Assembly (NCBI RefSeq): GCF_048544455.1
Contig: NC_133537.1
Coordinates: forward strand, 145,492,058-145,556,057
DNA: 64,000 nucleotides
Origin: Silene latifolia
Taxonomy: Eukaryota > Streptophyta > Magnoliopsida > Caryophyllales > Caryophyllaceae
Direction of reading: 5' to 3'
Shown here: piece by piece, positions 23,070 to 33,553 of the stretch
Layout of the letters: each line of letters starts with the position of its first letter
Numbering within the stretch: position 1 is the stretch's first letter
Position numbers and translations under genes: made by a program
The notes under the pieces: generated by a model
The model's input: only the letters and a program-made list of their open reading frames with translations
Databases searched by the model: none
Told to the model about the DNA's origin: nothing

Positions 23070-24539
23070 GGCTCTGAGGTAGAAAAATGGCTCACATTAT
23101 AACTCAATCTGACACGGTTCGAAGACTGAACGCAGACAACGCAAAGGACGAGACAAAGATCAGACTCAACAAGATGAGGGTGACCGTGTATGGTTCCTCT
23201 GTGCTGACTCGATTTATGACGTGACGGTGTCGACCGAACTTTTGACACGAGTCCAACATAACGGCGCGACGCCATTGGGCGGGTCTCGTGGTGAGACGAC
23301 TCATAAGTAAAGACCCATATGTACGTTTGCTTCGACTCGATAGACACGAGGCAGGATTGGAATGGTGGACTGAAATTTTCGAAAATAGAAATTTTCAAAA
23401 AGATTTATTTGTCACTTTGTGGACGGCTTCCGAAGATAGAGATCTCCGCAAGTCGACCAGTTGAAAGGGTTTTCTTAAGTTTATTTGCAAAAGACGGTTT
23501 GAGTTTGAGTCGGCTCGGAAAACAGTTTATTGTCTCCCAAGACGGTTTTTGAAAATCGAGTTTAAAATGTTTGAAGAGGTCTCGGGGACAGTGCGTGGTC
23601 CTCGGGATCTCGAGAGTGTCTCGAGAAAAGGGTGTGTGCTTTTCTCGGGTTTTGAAAGAACCATTATCGGCGTGAAACGGGTTAAAATCCGTGTCAAGAC
23701 GCTGCGATTATAACGGCGTAAAAAGGTGATTTGAAATGGTTGTGAAAAACCGGGTTTGAAAATCGTCATTATGACGGCCTAGAAAGGCTTGTTGAAATGG
23801 TTATAAAAACCGGGTTTGAATATCGTCATTACGACGGCCTAGAGAGGCGTGTTGAAATGGTTATAAATACCGGGTTTGAAAATCGTCATTACGACGGCCT
23901 AGAAAGGCGTGTTGAAATGGTTATAAAAACTGGGTTTAAAAATCGTCATTACGACGGCCTAGAAAGGCGTGTTGAAATGGTTATAAAAACCGGGTTTGAA
24001 AATCGTCATTACGACGGCCTAGAAAGGCGTGCAACGGTCGGCGAAAGACCGAGGTTTGAAACGGCCATTATGACGGCGCAAAAGGGTGTTTTTGAAAGTT
24101 TGAAAATGACGCGGAAGGACTTATGATAAAGTAGCACATAAGCACTCACAGTTCATTATATTATACATTATGCTGACACGGGTTTTGGCTTAGAAGGGTG
24201 GGTTACACACCAAGCGATCAAACCCCGATTTGCGAGAGGGTTACCAATCCAAACAAAATGTGTAAGGAGGGTGCCCTAGCCTCGTGCTCGAAAGTGATGA
24301 AAGCTCTTTGACGAAACAGAAATGTGTGACGTCAATGGTATGCTTGACTCAATCGGGATTCGAAACGCGGGTATGAGAAAACTCACGCCGACGAGACGAG
24401 CCAACTGGTCGAAAAGGGTTAGGTTATGGGCCCGGATAAGGAACCCGACCGTGACCGTAATATCAATTAATACATTCCAACCAAAACCTCGTTCGAGTCT
24501 CACCATCTAGGGATCACAAAGACGGAAGTGTCCTAGTTC
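23070..24539 (-). other. 5' UTR of element G
   Basis: Lies between PBS and gag. Its main content is the 60-bp tandem array at 23701-24060. The flanks (23070-23700) are rich in CGAGA/CTCG words but show no frame I can support. Confidence 0.6.
23701..24060. repeat. 60-bp tandem array in the 5' UTR of element G
   Basis: Six consecutive units of exactly 60 bp. The four from 23791 to 24030 are nearly identical; the outer ones are degraded. Each unit holds 'cgtcattacgacggcctaga' and 'gttgaaatggttataaaaac'. Because 60 is a multiple of three, an open plus-strand frame (23797-24126) repeats a 20-residue unit containing GFENRHYDGLERRVE. I see no evidence that it is translated. The motif ccgtcat/atgacgg gives each unit a small palindrome. 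Confidence 0.9.
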
Positions 24540-24557
24540 TCCCCAGCAGAGTCGCCA
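24540..24557 (-). other. Primer-binding site of element G
   Basis: The minus strand reads TGGCGACTCTGCTGGGGA. This is close to the TGGCGACTCC-CTGGGGA site I associate with Tat/Ogre elements (tRNA-Arg type). Three bases (GAT) separate it from the LTR end. Confidence 0.7.
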
Positions 24558-24560
24558 ATC

Positions 24561-27061
24561 TGTGGACATGGCCCACCTGCGTATGCCCAGCCGAGCTGTG
24601 GACAATGGCAGCGGTCTTTTGAAAGTCACACTCGGCGGCGTAAAAATGCTTTCGACCGGATCGTTTTAGATCGGTCGGTTTCATCTCGGTAAGGGTCTCG
24701 AAACGATTAGAGATGTTTGGAGTCGCCACCAAGCATTTGTGGGATGCTTGGAACCCGTTCGAAATCCACTTTATACCTCGGTCAAATCGAAGCACAAAGC
24801 AGCGTTTGACATAGGTACTAAAGATAAGGAAATCGTCCCTCTTTAGCATCCTATCTCTAGAATGACTCTCGTACGCCCTGGATAAGGTCGTCCACTATCC
24901 AAAGTTTCTGAGTAAGAGGTGAAGGTACGTATTGGGAAGCCCTTTAATCAGACACCCAATCCCGCCCGGGTAGCGGCCTCTACTGATCGATCTTGGTTGG
25001 TTGAATGCAAAAGTTGATAAAACGGTTTAAATGCATGAATGCGCATCCAATAATTTAAATCTAACATGTGAGAGCTTTCTAAGTCGGTTGATTTAATCCA
25101 AGTATCAAGTATAAGATGTCGGGTTGGATTAATGATTGATTTGCATGCAAGACGGAAATTAAACATCCATTTACCGTATTAGGTTTAGGGTACATAACGT
25201 GATCCATTTGTCTTAGTAAGGCATTTTGCAAATGTGATTTTGAATGAGCAAATAGTCATTTGATCCGTCCTATATCCGGGCTAACCGTAGTCGGGATCAT
25301 CCTAGACTAATGCTGGGAAGGGAACAGGCCTTGTACTAGACGGCTACATGAGGCGCGAGCCAGCCGGCGATACAAGGGGCCTCCCCTAATTCTGAAAATG
25401 AGTCAGAAAAGGCCTGCTTGAGGGGCGGGTCAGCCTACGGTTGTATGCCGCGTTCTGACCTTTTGATAACGTTACAAAACGTGTTGAGAAATGGGTATTT
25501 GAACCCCATTTGGTTTGAAAGGGTCATTTAGACTGCATTTGTTGATTTGAAGAACTAGACTCGAATAATAATCATTATTTTGATAATATTCGGTGTCAGG
25601 TTTGACTTGACAAGCTTGACATGAATAGTTTTGAAAGTGATTATGAACTAATTATTTTAAGTTCATTTGACTATAATTAGTCGATACTCATGATCGTACC
25701 CGGGTTAAAATCCGGCATGGTATGTAGAACCAAGGATGACTTTGTGTTGGTGACTAATATATTTGTTTCGAAAATGTAAAGAAAAGATGAAAGGCTTTAG
25801 AATACCTCCCAAAATGTAAAGATATGAAATAAAAGGTTTTAAATACCTTCTAAATGTCATTAACAAAATATTATCACCGAAACACGGATTTAACCGTCAT
25901 GGTATGAGGAACCAAGGGTGAAAAATGCTTTATGGTTAAAAAAAATGAAATAGAATAAAAAAGGGTTTGAAAATATTTGAAATGGTAAAAACCGATTACA
26001 AATATGAAAACGATTTAAAGGGGAGAGACGAGAACAAACACGGTTGATCTCTGACTTGAACACCCCATTTAGCCGCGGGTAAGCCTGCAACCTAAGGGGC
26101 TTCTGTCTCAGGCCAAAAATCAGTTTTGGCTCGTTTATCCCATGTTTCGGTTCATGTTATGCACGTTTTAGCATGTTATAGCCATGAAACAAATGAAAAC
26201 ATGATAAAAAGAGGATTTTTACACCCTCATACTTACATGTTTGGTTATGGCGAGTGACCGACGTAACTGCAACAACTCATTTGGTCGGAAAACACTCGGT
26301 TTAAAACCGTTTTGGTAAGTAAAAAGAGTGTTTTAAGATTAGTGATGGTGTAGTGGTCGAAGTGGTCGGTCAAGTGATTTAATGCACAATGACGGTAGCA
26401 AACAATGTGTAAGGCTTGTATTTACGATCGGTCGGTCGTAAATACGCGTCGGATTGTGGCTTGAGAAGTCGAGTCGAGAATTTTAAGGGAGAAAAGAGGG
26501 GGCGGACACTCGCGTAACTCTCAAATGGGGGGCATTTGAGGGGTATTTATAGGGAAATGAGTGGTTGTGTGAGTTTTGAGCAACGTGGCCACCTGGGCTG
26601 CTCAAAGAGACGCGAGCCACGTCGCGGGTCTTCGAGGTGAGTTGTCGCTTTCACACAAAAACAATCATGATTTGTTCTATCCTAGGTTTTGTAGTCATAT
26701 GTTTGGTACTTAACCAAACATAAATCTGGGAAAACTTAAGGTAGAAGGTTTGAAATGTTTTGTTTTTGGTGGTTGACTCGGTTTGACTCATTGTTGGAGT
26801 CGGGATTTGAATTTTTAAGTCGGTTTTTGGTGCAGTGTCGGTTTTGACACTAATTAGTGTCATTGCGACCCCGTTGTCGTGCATTAAACACTCGAGGTAT
26901 TTTTGAAATGTTTTGAGATATTTTATTTTCGAAATCGTTTTAAGTTTTCCGACGTAAAGTTGTACACAAACTGTCGATCAAACGTCGCGATTCCAAAGCA
27001 TGTTTTAGTCCGATAATCATCGGGTGTTTGTCGGAGTCTAAGCAGAAACTGGGTATCTACA
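24561..27061 (-). repeat. 5' LTR of element G
   Basis: 2501 bp, TGTAGATACCCAG (27061) to GGCCATGTCCACA (24561) on the minus strand. Homologous along its whole length to 61476-63926. Contains a TATA box at 26544-26551. Confidence 0.88.
26544..26551 (-). promoter_or_regulatory. TATA box in the LTR of element G
   Basis: TATAAATA on the minus strand, 510 bp from the LTR start. The copy in element I is also exactly 510 bp from its LTR start, in a conserved context (CCCTCAAATG). Confidence 0.55.
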
Positions 27062-27134
27062 CCAGTACGTTTGTATTAAATATGCAGTTCCTTCTACTAA
27101 TCTGTTCAGTAGAGATAGTTATTTAAAAAAAAAA

Positions 27135-27147
27135 AAAACTAAAAGGA

Positions 27148-27226
<79 letters not shown>

Positions 27227-27255
27227 AAAATAAAAATAAAAATAAAAATAAAAGC
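27135..27255. repeat. (AT)n microsatellite with flanking A-rich repeats
   Basis: About 37 uninterrupted AT dinucleotides (27150-27223), followed by about five taaaa units (27225-27253). An A-run lies upstream (27125-27138). The block is just outside the LTR of G. Confidence 0.95.
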
Positions 27256-27330
27256 TATTATTTCATTATAAGATACAGTGGGTAGATCATATGAGAACGG
27301 GGGAAGTAATAACTTACATTATGGACCATC

Positions 27331-27519
27331 TCAGGATCGGGGACGTTTCTTGGATGTCATAGTTTCTTCGTTAACCCAAATACCTTCACCATGGTCATCA
27401 CACATATAGATGCTTTCAGTGTCCTCATGATCAGTGTCAACATCGTCGAAATAAGATACAGTGGTAGAGTGATCCATTCCCTCAAAAACGACATCCTGAT
27501 CATCATCACCATTAAGCTA
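27331..27519 (-). pseudogene. Coding-like exon inside the CACTA fragment
   Basis: A short frame ends with a TGA at 27331-27333 and reads through YFDDVDTDHEDTESIYMCDD and ETMTSKKRPRS, very acidic then basic at the end. The upstream limit looks like a 3' splice site (TTGATAATTTAG) near 27519, and a possible 5' splice site CAG|GTATAT lies near 27669. I do not recognise the protein. It could be a remnant of an element gene or captured sequence. Confidence 0.35.
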
Positions 27520-27849
27520 AATTATCAACAAATTAGATAATAACCCAACAAATTCACAAATTCAAAAAAAATCGACATTCATAGGCCAGGAAATTGAACA
27601 ATCCTATATCTATATATAGCTTGAAAATCTTAATAAGAAATAGTTAATAAGCTAAGAAACATATATACCTGATTGATAAACACGGTGAGGGAGAGAAGAC
27701 GGTGACTACAGTGATGGAGATGAAGACAGAGAGAGACGATCAGGGAGGAATGGAGGATGATATTTGTGTAGCAGTATTAATTAGCTTGTGTTTGTGTTTT
27801 GTAGCATATAGCAGAATAAGGCGATCTGTTGTTCTTTAGAACTAACTTC

Positions 27850-28160
27850 CATAACAACGGTTATTGCATCTAGAACCGTTGTTAAAACCTAATAACAATG
27901 GGTACTAATATAACCGTTGTAATTACTTTTCACTAATTTTGCGCCAAATTATTAACAACGGTTATAATGTATTACAGAGTAAACTGTTGTTATTAGTTTT
28001 TATATTAACAACGGTTTTTCAAGCTTGACCCGTTATTAAAACCAATAACAACGGTTAACAGCACATAACCGTTGTAATTAAGTTTAGTAAAAATTTCGCG
28101 CAAAGATAATTATCCATTCTACAACGTCTTATGGTGATTTTCATGAATAAGCGTTGTTAA
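27850..28160. repeat. CACTA subterminal repeats
   Basis: Repeated AACAACGGTTA / TAACCGTTGT words, direct and inverted, at about 15-35 bp spacing. They end in the AACCACAACGGCCC stretch near the terminus. In characterised CACTA elements such repeats bind the element-encoded protein; that role is inferred here. Confidence 0.8.
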
Positions 28161-28197
28161 AGGGCCGTTGTGGTTGCCTGGATTTGTAGTAGTGCCT

Positions 28198-28385
28198 ATT
28201 TCGAACCATACTACAATGTAAGGAGAATTATTTTCTTCTTAATCTCTTTATTTTGTTATGCATGTACTAGATCCATAATGACTATATTAAAATGTTACTA
28301 AATCACTATTAGAAATGTCTAATAATAGGTATATGAACCTAACATTGCCTTCCAATGAAAAACATAACAATTGAGAACCCCTTCA
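28198..28385. other. Unassigned AT-rich stretch
   Basis: Between the CACTA terminus and remnant E. No frame, repeat or recognised motif. It may belong to E. Confidence 0.4.
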
Positions 28386-28530
28386 GTCCCCACGACTTGA
28401 GCTGAGGTCGGGCGACTTTGGCGTTGGGTCGCTCGACTTGAGGTTGGCTCGGGCAGATCTCTTTTCAGAGCAGATTTCCACTTTTTGCCTTTCTTCTAGC
28501 CCCCACGAGCTCAGGTCTGCTCGTGGGGAT
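28386..28530. repeat. Motif array and hairpin in the spacer of remnant E
   Basis: GC-rich words such as gagctgaggtcgggcga, gtcgctcgacttgagg and ctcgtgggg occur at the same position in the element as the array of A (5165-5540), but with different sequence. It includes a 10-bp perfect hairpin: CCCCACGAGC (28501-28510) and GCTCGTGGGG (28519-28528) with an 8-base loop. Confidence 0.65.
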
Positions 28531-28972
28531 TTTTGTCCCGCATCAATCCTTCTTCTTTTCTTCATCATTTCTTCTTGGATACCATTACAAAGGCTTGGTT
28601 TAGCCTAGGTGTGTACTTCCCCACACTTGATCATCAAACACTACACATTTAAAGCACGTTAAAATCCCTCCTCACTTGCTCTCATGTCACACAAATTCGT
28701 CAAACAAAGCATGTAAAATGCAATGCAAAAATGAGTAATGTACAAGTTAAAAGAAATGCAAGTGAAAGGGTTAGAATATTTACAAGTGGTGGTTTAGGGA
28801 GGACTCCACCAAAATCTCCTTTTGAGAGGTGTCAAGGGGGCAAAGCCAAGGTTTTGTTGATGTTGCTCAACACCTTGTAGAAGTAGTCAAAGGCTTGTTC
28901 ATTTTCAAGGTAAAGGTCTAGCATAGACTCTTGCACATTGTTGTCTTCATTGTTGTAATCCGAGGCAAAGTG

Positions 28973-29535
28973 TTAACATGGATCCATCAAGCCATGGTCT
29001 AGAGTCATAGAATTCCCTATGTAGGGATTAACCAATCCTTCAAATCCATCGCCCCATAGACCAAATACTTCATTTGCTTTATCCCTTATGTTGGGTGGAC
29101 CATGAGTTGACAAGAGCAACTCTCCTTCCTTGTTATCATGGTAAATGAGGCCTCCATCTTTACTTGTCATGAGTGAGCTTTGCAAGCTCTCATTCTTGTT
29201 GTGAAGAATTCCATGCTCTTTGAATAGAGCCATTTCAACATCATCAATACCTTTCTTCCAATTGGGTGGTGTGTCTTTGCCCTTCTCTTTGAGATTCGCA
29301 TCTATACCTTGTTCTTTGAGTGGCGATTCCATCTTCTTCTTGTCACCCTTCCGAGTATAGTGATCAACCATAAAGCATGGCTCAAACAAGTTGGGAGCTC
29401 TCATAGTCTTATCAATGTTGAAGGTGATTGTTTCATCACCTACTTCAAGTGTGAGCTCTCCATGTTTCACATCGATCATCGCTCTCGCGGTGTGTAGGAA
29501 TGGTCTTCCTAGAATGATTGGAATGTTGAAATCCT
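28973..29535 (-). pseudogene. Protease C-terminus and tail of remnant E
   Basis: Contains IPIILGRPFLHTA, then MIDVKHGELTLEVGDETITF, matching the protease end of element A with many substitutions. An acidic, Lys/Asp-rich tail ends with GLVNPYIGNSM, as in A. The frame is open from the break at 29535 to 28973. The N-terminal part of the protease, including FVIVDME, lies beyond the solo LTR near 31153-31177. A tail peptide of this type therefore occurs in two separate elements. Confidence 0.8.
29531..29535. repeat. Target-site duplication of the solo LTR, left
   Basis: ATCCT, identical to 31148-31152. Confidence 0.9.
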
Positions 29536-31147
29536 TGAAAAGTCTATCAAGGTCGAAATACTCGAGAGAGAGGGGGGGGGAGGGAGGGGTGAATTGAGTA
29601 TTTAAAAACTTATGTCCACTTTTTATTTTATGTCTAAGTAATTAATTATTCAAAGTTTATTGATTAAACTCTAACTAATTAACTAAACGATTATAAACGT
29701 AATGAAATGAACGATAAAGAAAACTGCAAGGACACACGATATTCGAAGTGGTTCAGCTTCACACGTCGAAGCGTACGTCCACTATTCTTGATTAATAATT
29801 TTAGTACCTTTCTCCGGATTACAAAATTATCAACCCACTCGTACAACTAACTCTAGTTATAACTCGACTTGAGTATCACTAGATATTCGATTTGACTATC
29901 TTAAGTTACTAAGAAAGCACTTGATTGTTCCACAAAGTGTTCACACAATTGAACGAGTAGAAACAATATGAAGTACTATTATCTTATAACGTAATCTTAA
30001 GAATAACATGCAAATTAAAGAGCACAACTTTTCGTAAAAGATTTTCAATTGCAAAACAGTAAAAATACTTAATTTAAATTTAAATTCAAATTGTTTGCAA
30101 GATTTTTATATTTCGAAAAGCTTATTTGACTTAATGAATATCATGAGTATATATAGTAGAAGAGAAACACTAGGGTTTTGATCGAAACCCTAGAGGTGTC
30201 GTGTGGCAAGGTGAATTATTTCATAAGAAACAAATCTTATCTCTTCTTAATTTAATCTACTAAATATTTTGATTAAGTAAATAAGGTAAATCTGATATAT
30301 TTGATAAGATATGAAGATATCTTATGGCAATAAAATATAGATTTGACCTAATAGGATTTACTTGCATAGGGAGTAAGTTCGGCCTCCACACGGCTTATAA
30401 GCCTTCCTTGGCCGAAACCCTAGGTCAAAATATCAAGTGGTAGATTAGGGTTAGGTTTAGATAATTTAGCAAAACCCTAGGTAGCATGACGACTCATAAG
30501 TCGTTTTACTAACCAATAGGTTAACGTCAATTATTCACTCTAAACAACCCGTATTTCACCTCTATCATATATACACATGAATTGGAAACATATTTAAAGA
30601 ATTTTATCTTTTGATAAATTATTTTAAAACTATTAAAATCGTGCTTTAAAATGCAACCCAAAGCTATAGTACAAATGGCTATAACTTTATGTTTGGTAAG
30701 TAAAGTTATAGGTGAAATAACTTTAACTTCTCAATATTTCTTCTTAAGATACCGTTATTAGATGAAGTCCTATACTAGCTAATCTTCCTGGAGATCTTCA
30801 GTGGTAGGGTGTTCTTTTTATCTTGATCATAAGCTCTTCATCTTGAGCTTGTTATAGACTTAATCGAGCCTTTAGCTTGAGTGATCATCATACTTGAAAC
30901 TTGTTACAGTTACTATGACGCTGTAAGAATCTTCAATGTTATAGCTCAAGCTGCTATAACATTACTTGAACGATGCTTCACAAATCTTCATTGTTATAGC
31001 CAAGGTTTATATAACATTACTTGCTTAAATTGTAAACTTTAATCAATCTATTAAGGATTAAACAAACGAATACGAGCAAGAGTATATATAATATAAGGTA
31101 CACACTTGTCATTATCAAAACTAATCATATATCAATATGGTCCAACA
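29536..31147 (-). mobile_element. Solo LTR of the SIRE-like copia family
   Basis: A complete 1612-bp LTR, TGTTGGACC...CTTTTCA on the minus strand, flanked by ATCCT on both sides. No internal sequence between. It is the inverted counterpart of the LTR pieces of element C at 32473-33445 and 55110-55795. It lies inside the protease of remnant E. It represents an insertion later reduced by recombination between its two LTRs. Confidence 0.93.
30935..30963. repeat. Conserved hairpin in the SIRE-family LTR (solo copy)
   Basis: Perfect 11-bp inverted repeat AATGTTATAGC...GCTATAACATT with a 7-base loop. The same structure is kept in the 3' LTR of element C (55294-55322). Confidence 0.7.
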
Positions 31148-31177
31148 ATCCTTCTCCATATCAACAATGACAAAGTC

Positions 31178-32472
31178 CGCCAAGTTAGACAAAGTATCCA
31201 AAATATAAAGTTTAATAAAGGCTAATAAGGAAAAGAGCAAGGAAGAGGATTTTGGGGCGGGTTTAGGGATAGTCGCGTTTCACGACATTGGGGTTCACAT
31301 AACCGGGACGAGTCCTAAACATAAGGGAGTCGAGACAATCGAATCAAGAATGCAGATGATTGGCTTGTGCCGTGAGACACGCCTCAAAATTAAGTACCTT
31401 CATCGACAAGGCCTTAGTAGCTTCGAAAATAAGTCCCATTTCCGCACGCATAGCTTTCCCTTCACGCCAAATAGCCCCTCCTTGACTAGCCAAGTTAGTC
31501 AATGATCCCGAATGACGAATACACTCCTTAGCCGCTCTAGCCGCATCACGAGCCATAGCTTCAATACGCCCTTCTAACCTATTTAAATAGGCAAGGACCT
31601 TGGCATTATCCCAACCCTTAGAAACCGCAGCCCCATCTTTTTTCTTTCCCATTCCCGCGACCAATTCCGCAATAAACTTATTTTGAACAACTATTTTTCA
31701 CAAATACTCGTCATAAACGAGTCCAATTTCTGTTCCACAACCACCATCACATCCGACGACTTTTCCACCACATTACCTTTAGACAAGAAGATCAAATCTG
31801 GTCCAACCGCAGCAATTTTCATTAATTTGAAATGAGTATCACACATCTCGTCCTTGACCATGACCCCATAGCTAGTAGGACCGATAACCACATTGTGTTC
31901 CAAAATTCGAGAAATCCACATCCCAGAAGGTAAATCCAAGGTAGTATAGAATTTTTCCTTGGTGACGGAGATACTCGTTTGGACAATGCGATGAAAAAAA
32001 AGTCGGGAAAGACTAACCTTAACACCTTCGAATCACTTGGAGACCAAAAACATATCATAGCTCGACAATTTATCACGACCTCCTCTCCTCGGGACAACCG
32101 TATTTCAAAGAAAATTTAAAAATAACTTTAACTTAGGAGTAAATGGACCCACCAACATGTTACTTGACCCCGTAGCACCGTCATCAAAAGACCTCTTAAT
32201 TTGAAGTTTCTCCTCCTCCGTCACATCCCCTCATTCCGCAATCAACTTATTTTGAACATCTTTTTTTCACAAATACTTGTCATAAACGAGTCCAATTTCT
32301 GTTCCACAACCACCATCACATCCGACGATTTTTCCACCACATTACCTTTAGACAAGAAGATCAAGTCGGGTCCAACCGCATCAATTTTCATTAATTTGAG
32401 ATGAGTATCACACATCTCATCCATGACCATGACCCCATAGCTAGTAGGACCGACAAGTTATCTAAACCATTA
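31178..32472 (-). pseudogene. Inverted, internally duplicated piece of the SIRE extra frame
   Basis: Reverse complement of the 3' internal region of C (about 53622-54670). It includes KDGAAVSKGWDNAKVLAYLN and SGSLTNLASQGGAIW (31664-31344), and MWISRILEHN with VVEKSSDVMVVVEQKLDSF (31939-31691). About 220 bp of it (31687-31905) is repeated at 32238-32457, so the two copies are in tandem. A 15-base filler (32458-32472) joins it to the plus-strand LTR of C. Stops and frameshifts are frequent. Confidence 0.75.
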
Positions 32473-33445
32473 TTGGTTAGTAAAACGACTTATGAGTCGT
32501 CATCCTACCTAGGGTTTTGCTAAATTATCTAAACCTAACCCTAATCTACCCCTTGATATTTTGATCTAGGGTTTCGTCCAAGGAAGGCTTATGAGCCGTG
32601 TGGAGGCCGAACTTACTCCCAATGCAAGTAAATCGTATTAGGTCAAATCTATATTTTATTACCATAAGATATCTTCATATCTTATCAAATATATCAGATT
32701 TACCTTATTTACTTAATCAAAATATTTAGTAGATTAAATTAAGAAGAGATAAGATTTGTTTCTTATGAAACAGTTCACCTTGCCTCACGACACCTCTAGG
32801 GTTTCGATGAAAACCCTAGTGTTTCTCTTCTACTACATATACTCATGATATTCATTAACTCAAATAAGCTTTTAGAAATATAAAAATCCCTTGCAAACAA
32901 ATTGAGTTTAAATTTCAAATAAGTATTTTTATTGTTTTGCAATTGAAAATCATTTACGAAAAGTCGTGCACTTTAATTTGCGTGTTATTCTTATGATTAC
33001 GTTATAAGATAATAGTACTTCATATTGTTTTTACTCGTTCAATTGTGTGAACACTTAGAGGAACAATCACATGCTTTCTTATTAACTTAAGATAGTCAAA
33101 TCGAATATCTAGTGATATTCAAGTCGAGTTATAACTAGAGTTAGTTATACGAGTGGGTTGATAATTTTGTAAGCCGGAGAAAGGTACTAAAGTTAGTAAT
33201 CGAGAATAGTGGACGTACCCTTTGACGTGTGAAGCTGAACCACTTTAAATATCGTGTGTCCTTGCAGTTTTCTTTATCGTTAATTTCATTACGTTTATAA
33301 TCGTTTAGTTAATTAGTTAGAGTTTAATCAATAAACTTTAAATAATTAATTACTTAGACATAAAATAAAAAGTGGGCATAAGTTTTTAAATACTCAATTC
33401 ACCCCCCCCTCCCCCTCGAGTATTTCGACCTTGATAGACTCTTCA
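32473..33445 (+). repeat. 5' LTR of element C, missing its first about 640 bp
   Basis: Matches the solo LTR in inverse orientation from ATTGGTTAGTAAAACG to the end GATAGACTCTTCA at 33445. A C-tract (33400-33416) near the end corresponds to the G-tract of the solo copy. Confidence 0.88.
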
Positions 33446-33447
33446 AT

Positions 33448-33460
33448 TGGTATCAGAGCC
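33448..33460 (+). other. Primer-binding site of element C (initiator tRNA-Met)
   Basis: TGGTATCAGAGCC, two bases after the LTR end. Standard for plant copia elements. Confidence 0.9.
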
Positions 33461-33553
33461 TCTTGCTCTTGATTGCCTAACCGCAAAGAGGCTGATCCGT
33501 CTATCTTTTTATCTTTTTATTTTATTTTAACTCCGCTGCTTTACTCGTGTGAA

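Larger units (their letters stand above)
11533..27061 (-). mobile_element. Tat/Ogre-like Ty3/gypsy element G (5' half, split by F)
   Basis: Read on the minus strand: LTR (27061-24561), PBS (24557-24540), 5' UTR with a 60-bp tandem array, gag (from 23069), then protease continuing across the F insertion to 11533. The 3' half (RT, RNase H, integrase, 3' LTR) is missing at the junction with the A copy. The PBS and the long 2.5-kb LTR starting TGTAGATACCCAG are typical of the Tat/Ogre lineage. A second LTR of the same family lies at 61476-63926. Confidence 0.85.
27256..28194 (-). mobile_element. CACTA (En/Spm-type) DNA transposon end, truncated
   Basis: The right edge at 28194 is the terminus CACTACTACAAATCC read on the minus strand. 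Inside it, 27850-28150 holds about ten copies of AACAACGGTTAT-like words in both orientations, the subterminal repeats expected of CACTA elements. Further in is a splice-site-bearing region and a short coding-like exon. The opposite terminus and the transposase were not found; the left limit is uncertain and may be the LTR of G. Confidence 0.8.
28386..31177 (-). mobile_element. Athila-like remnant E, split by a solo LTR
   Basis: Homologous to element A from its internal spacer to the middle of its protease. The pieces are 28386-29535 and 31153-31177, interrupted by the solo LTR. In minus-strand order it starts in retropepsin and ends in the spacer motif array. The rest (gag, LTRs, PBS) is missing; the right edge joins the inverted SIRE piece. 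Confidence 0.8.

Noticed and set aside
23701-24060. CRISPR array
   Set aside because: Units are contiguous 60-bp tandem repeats without unique spacers, in a plant retrotransposon leader.
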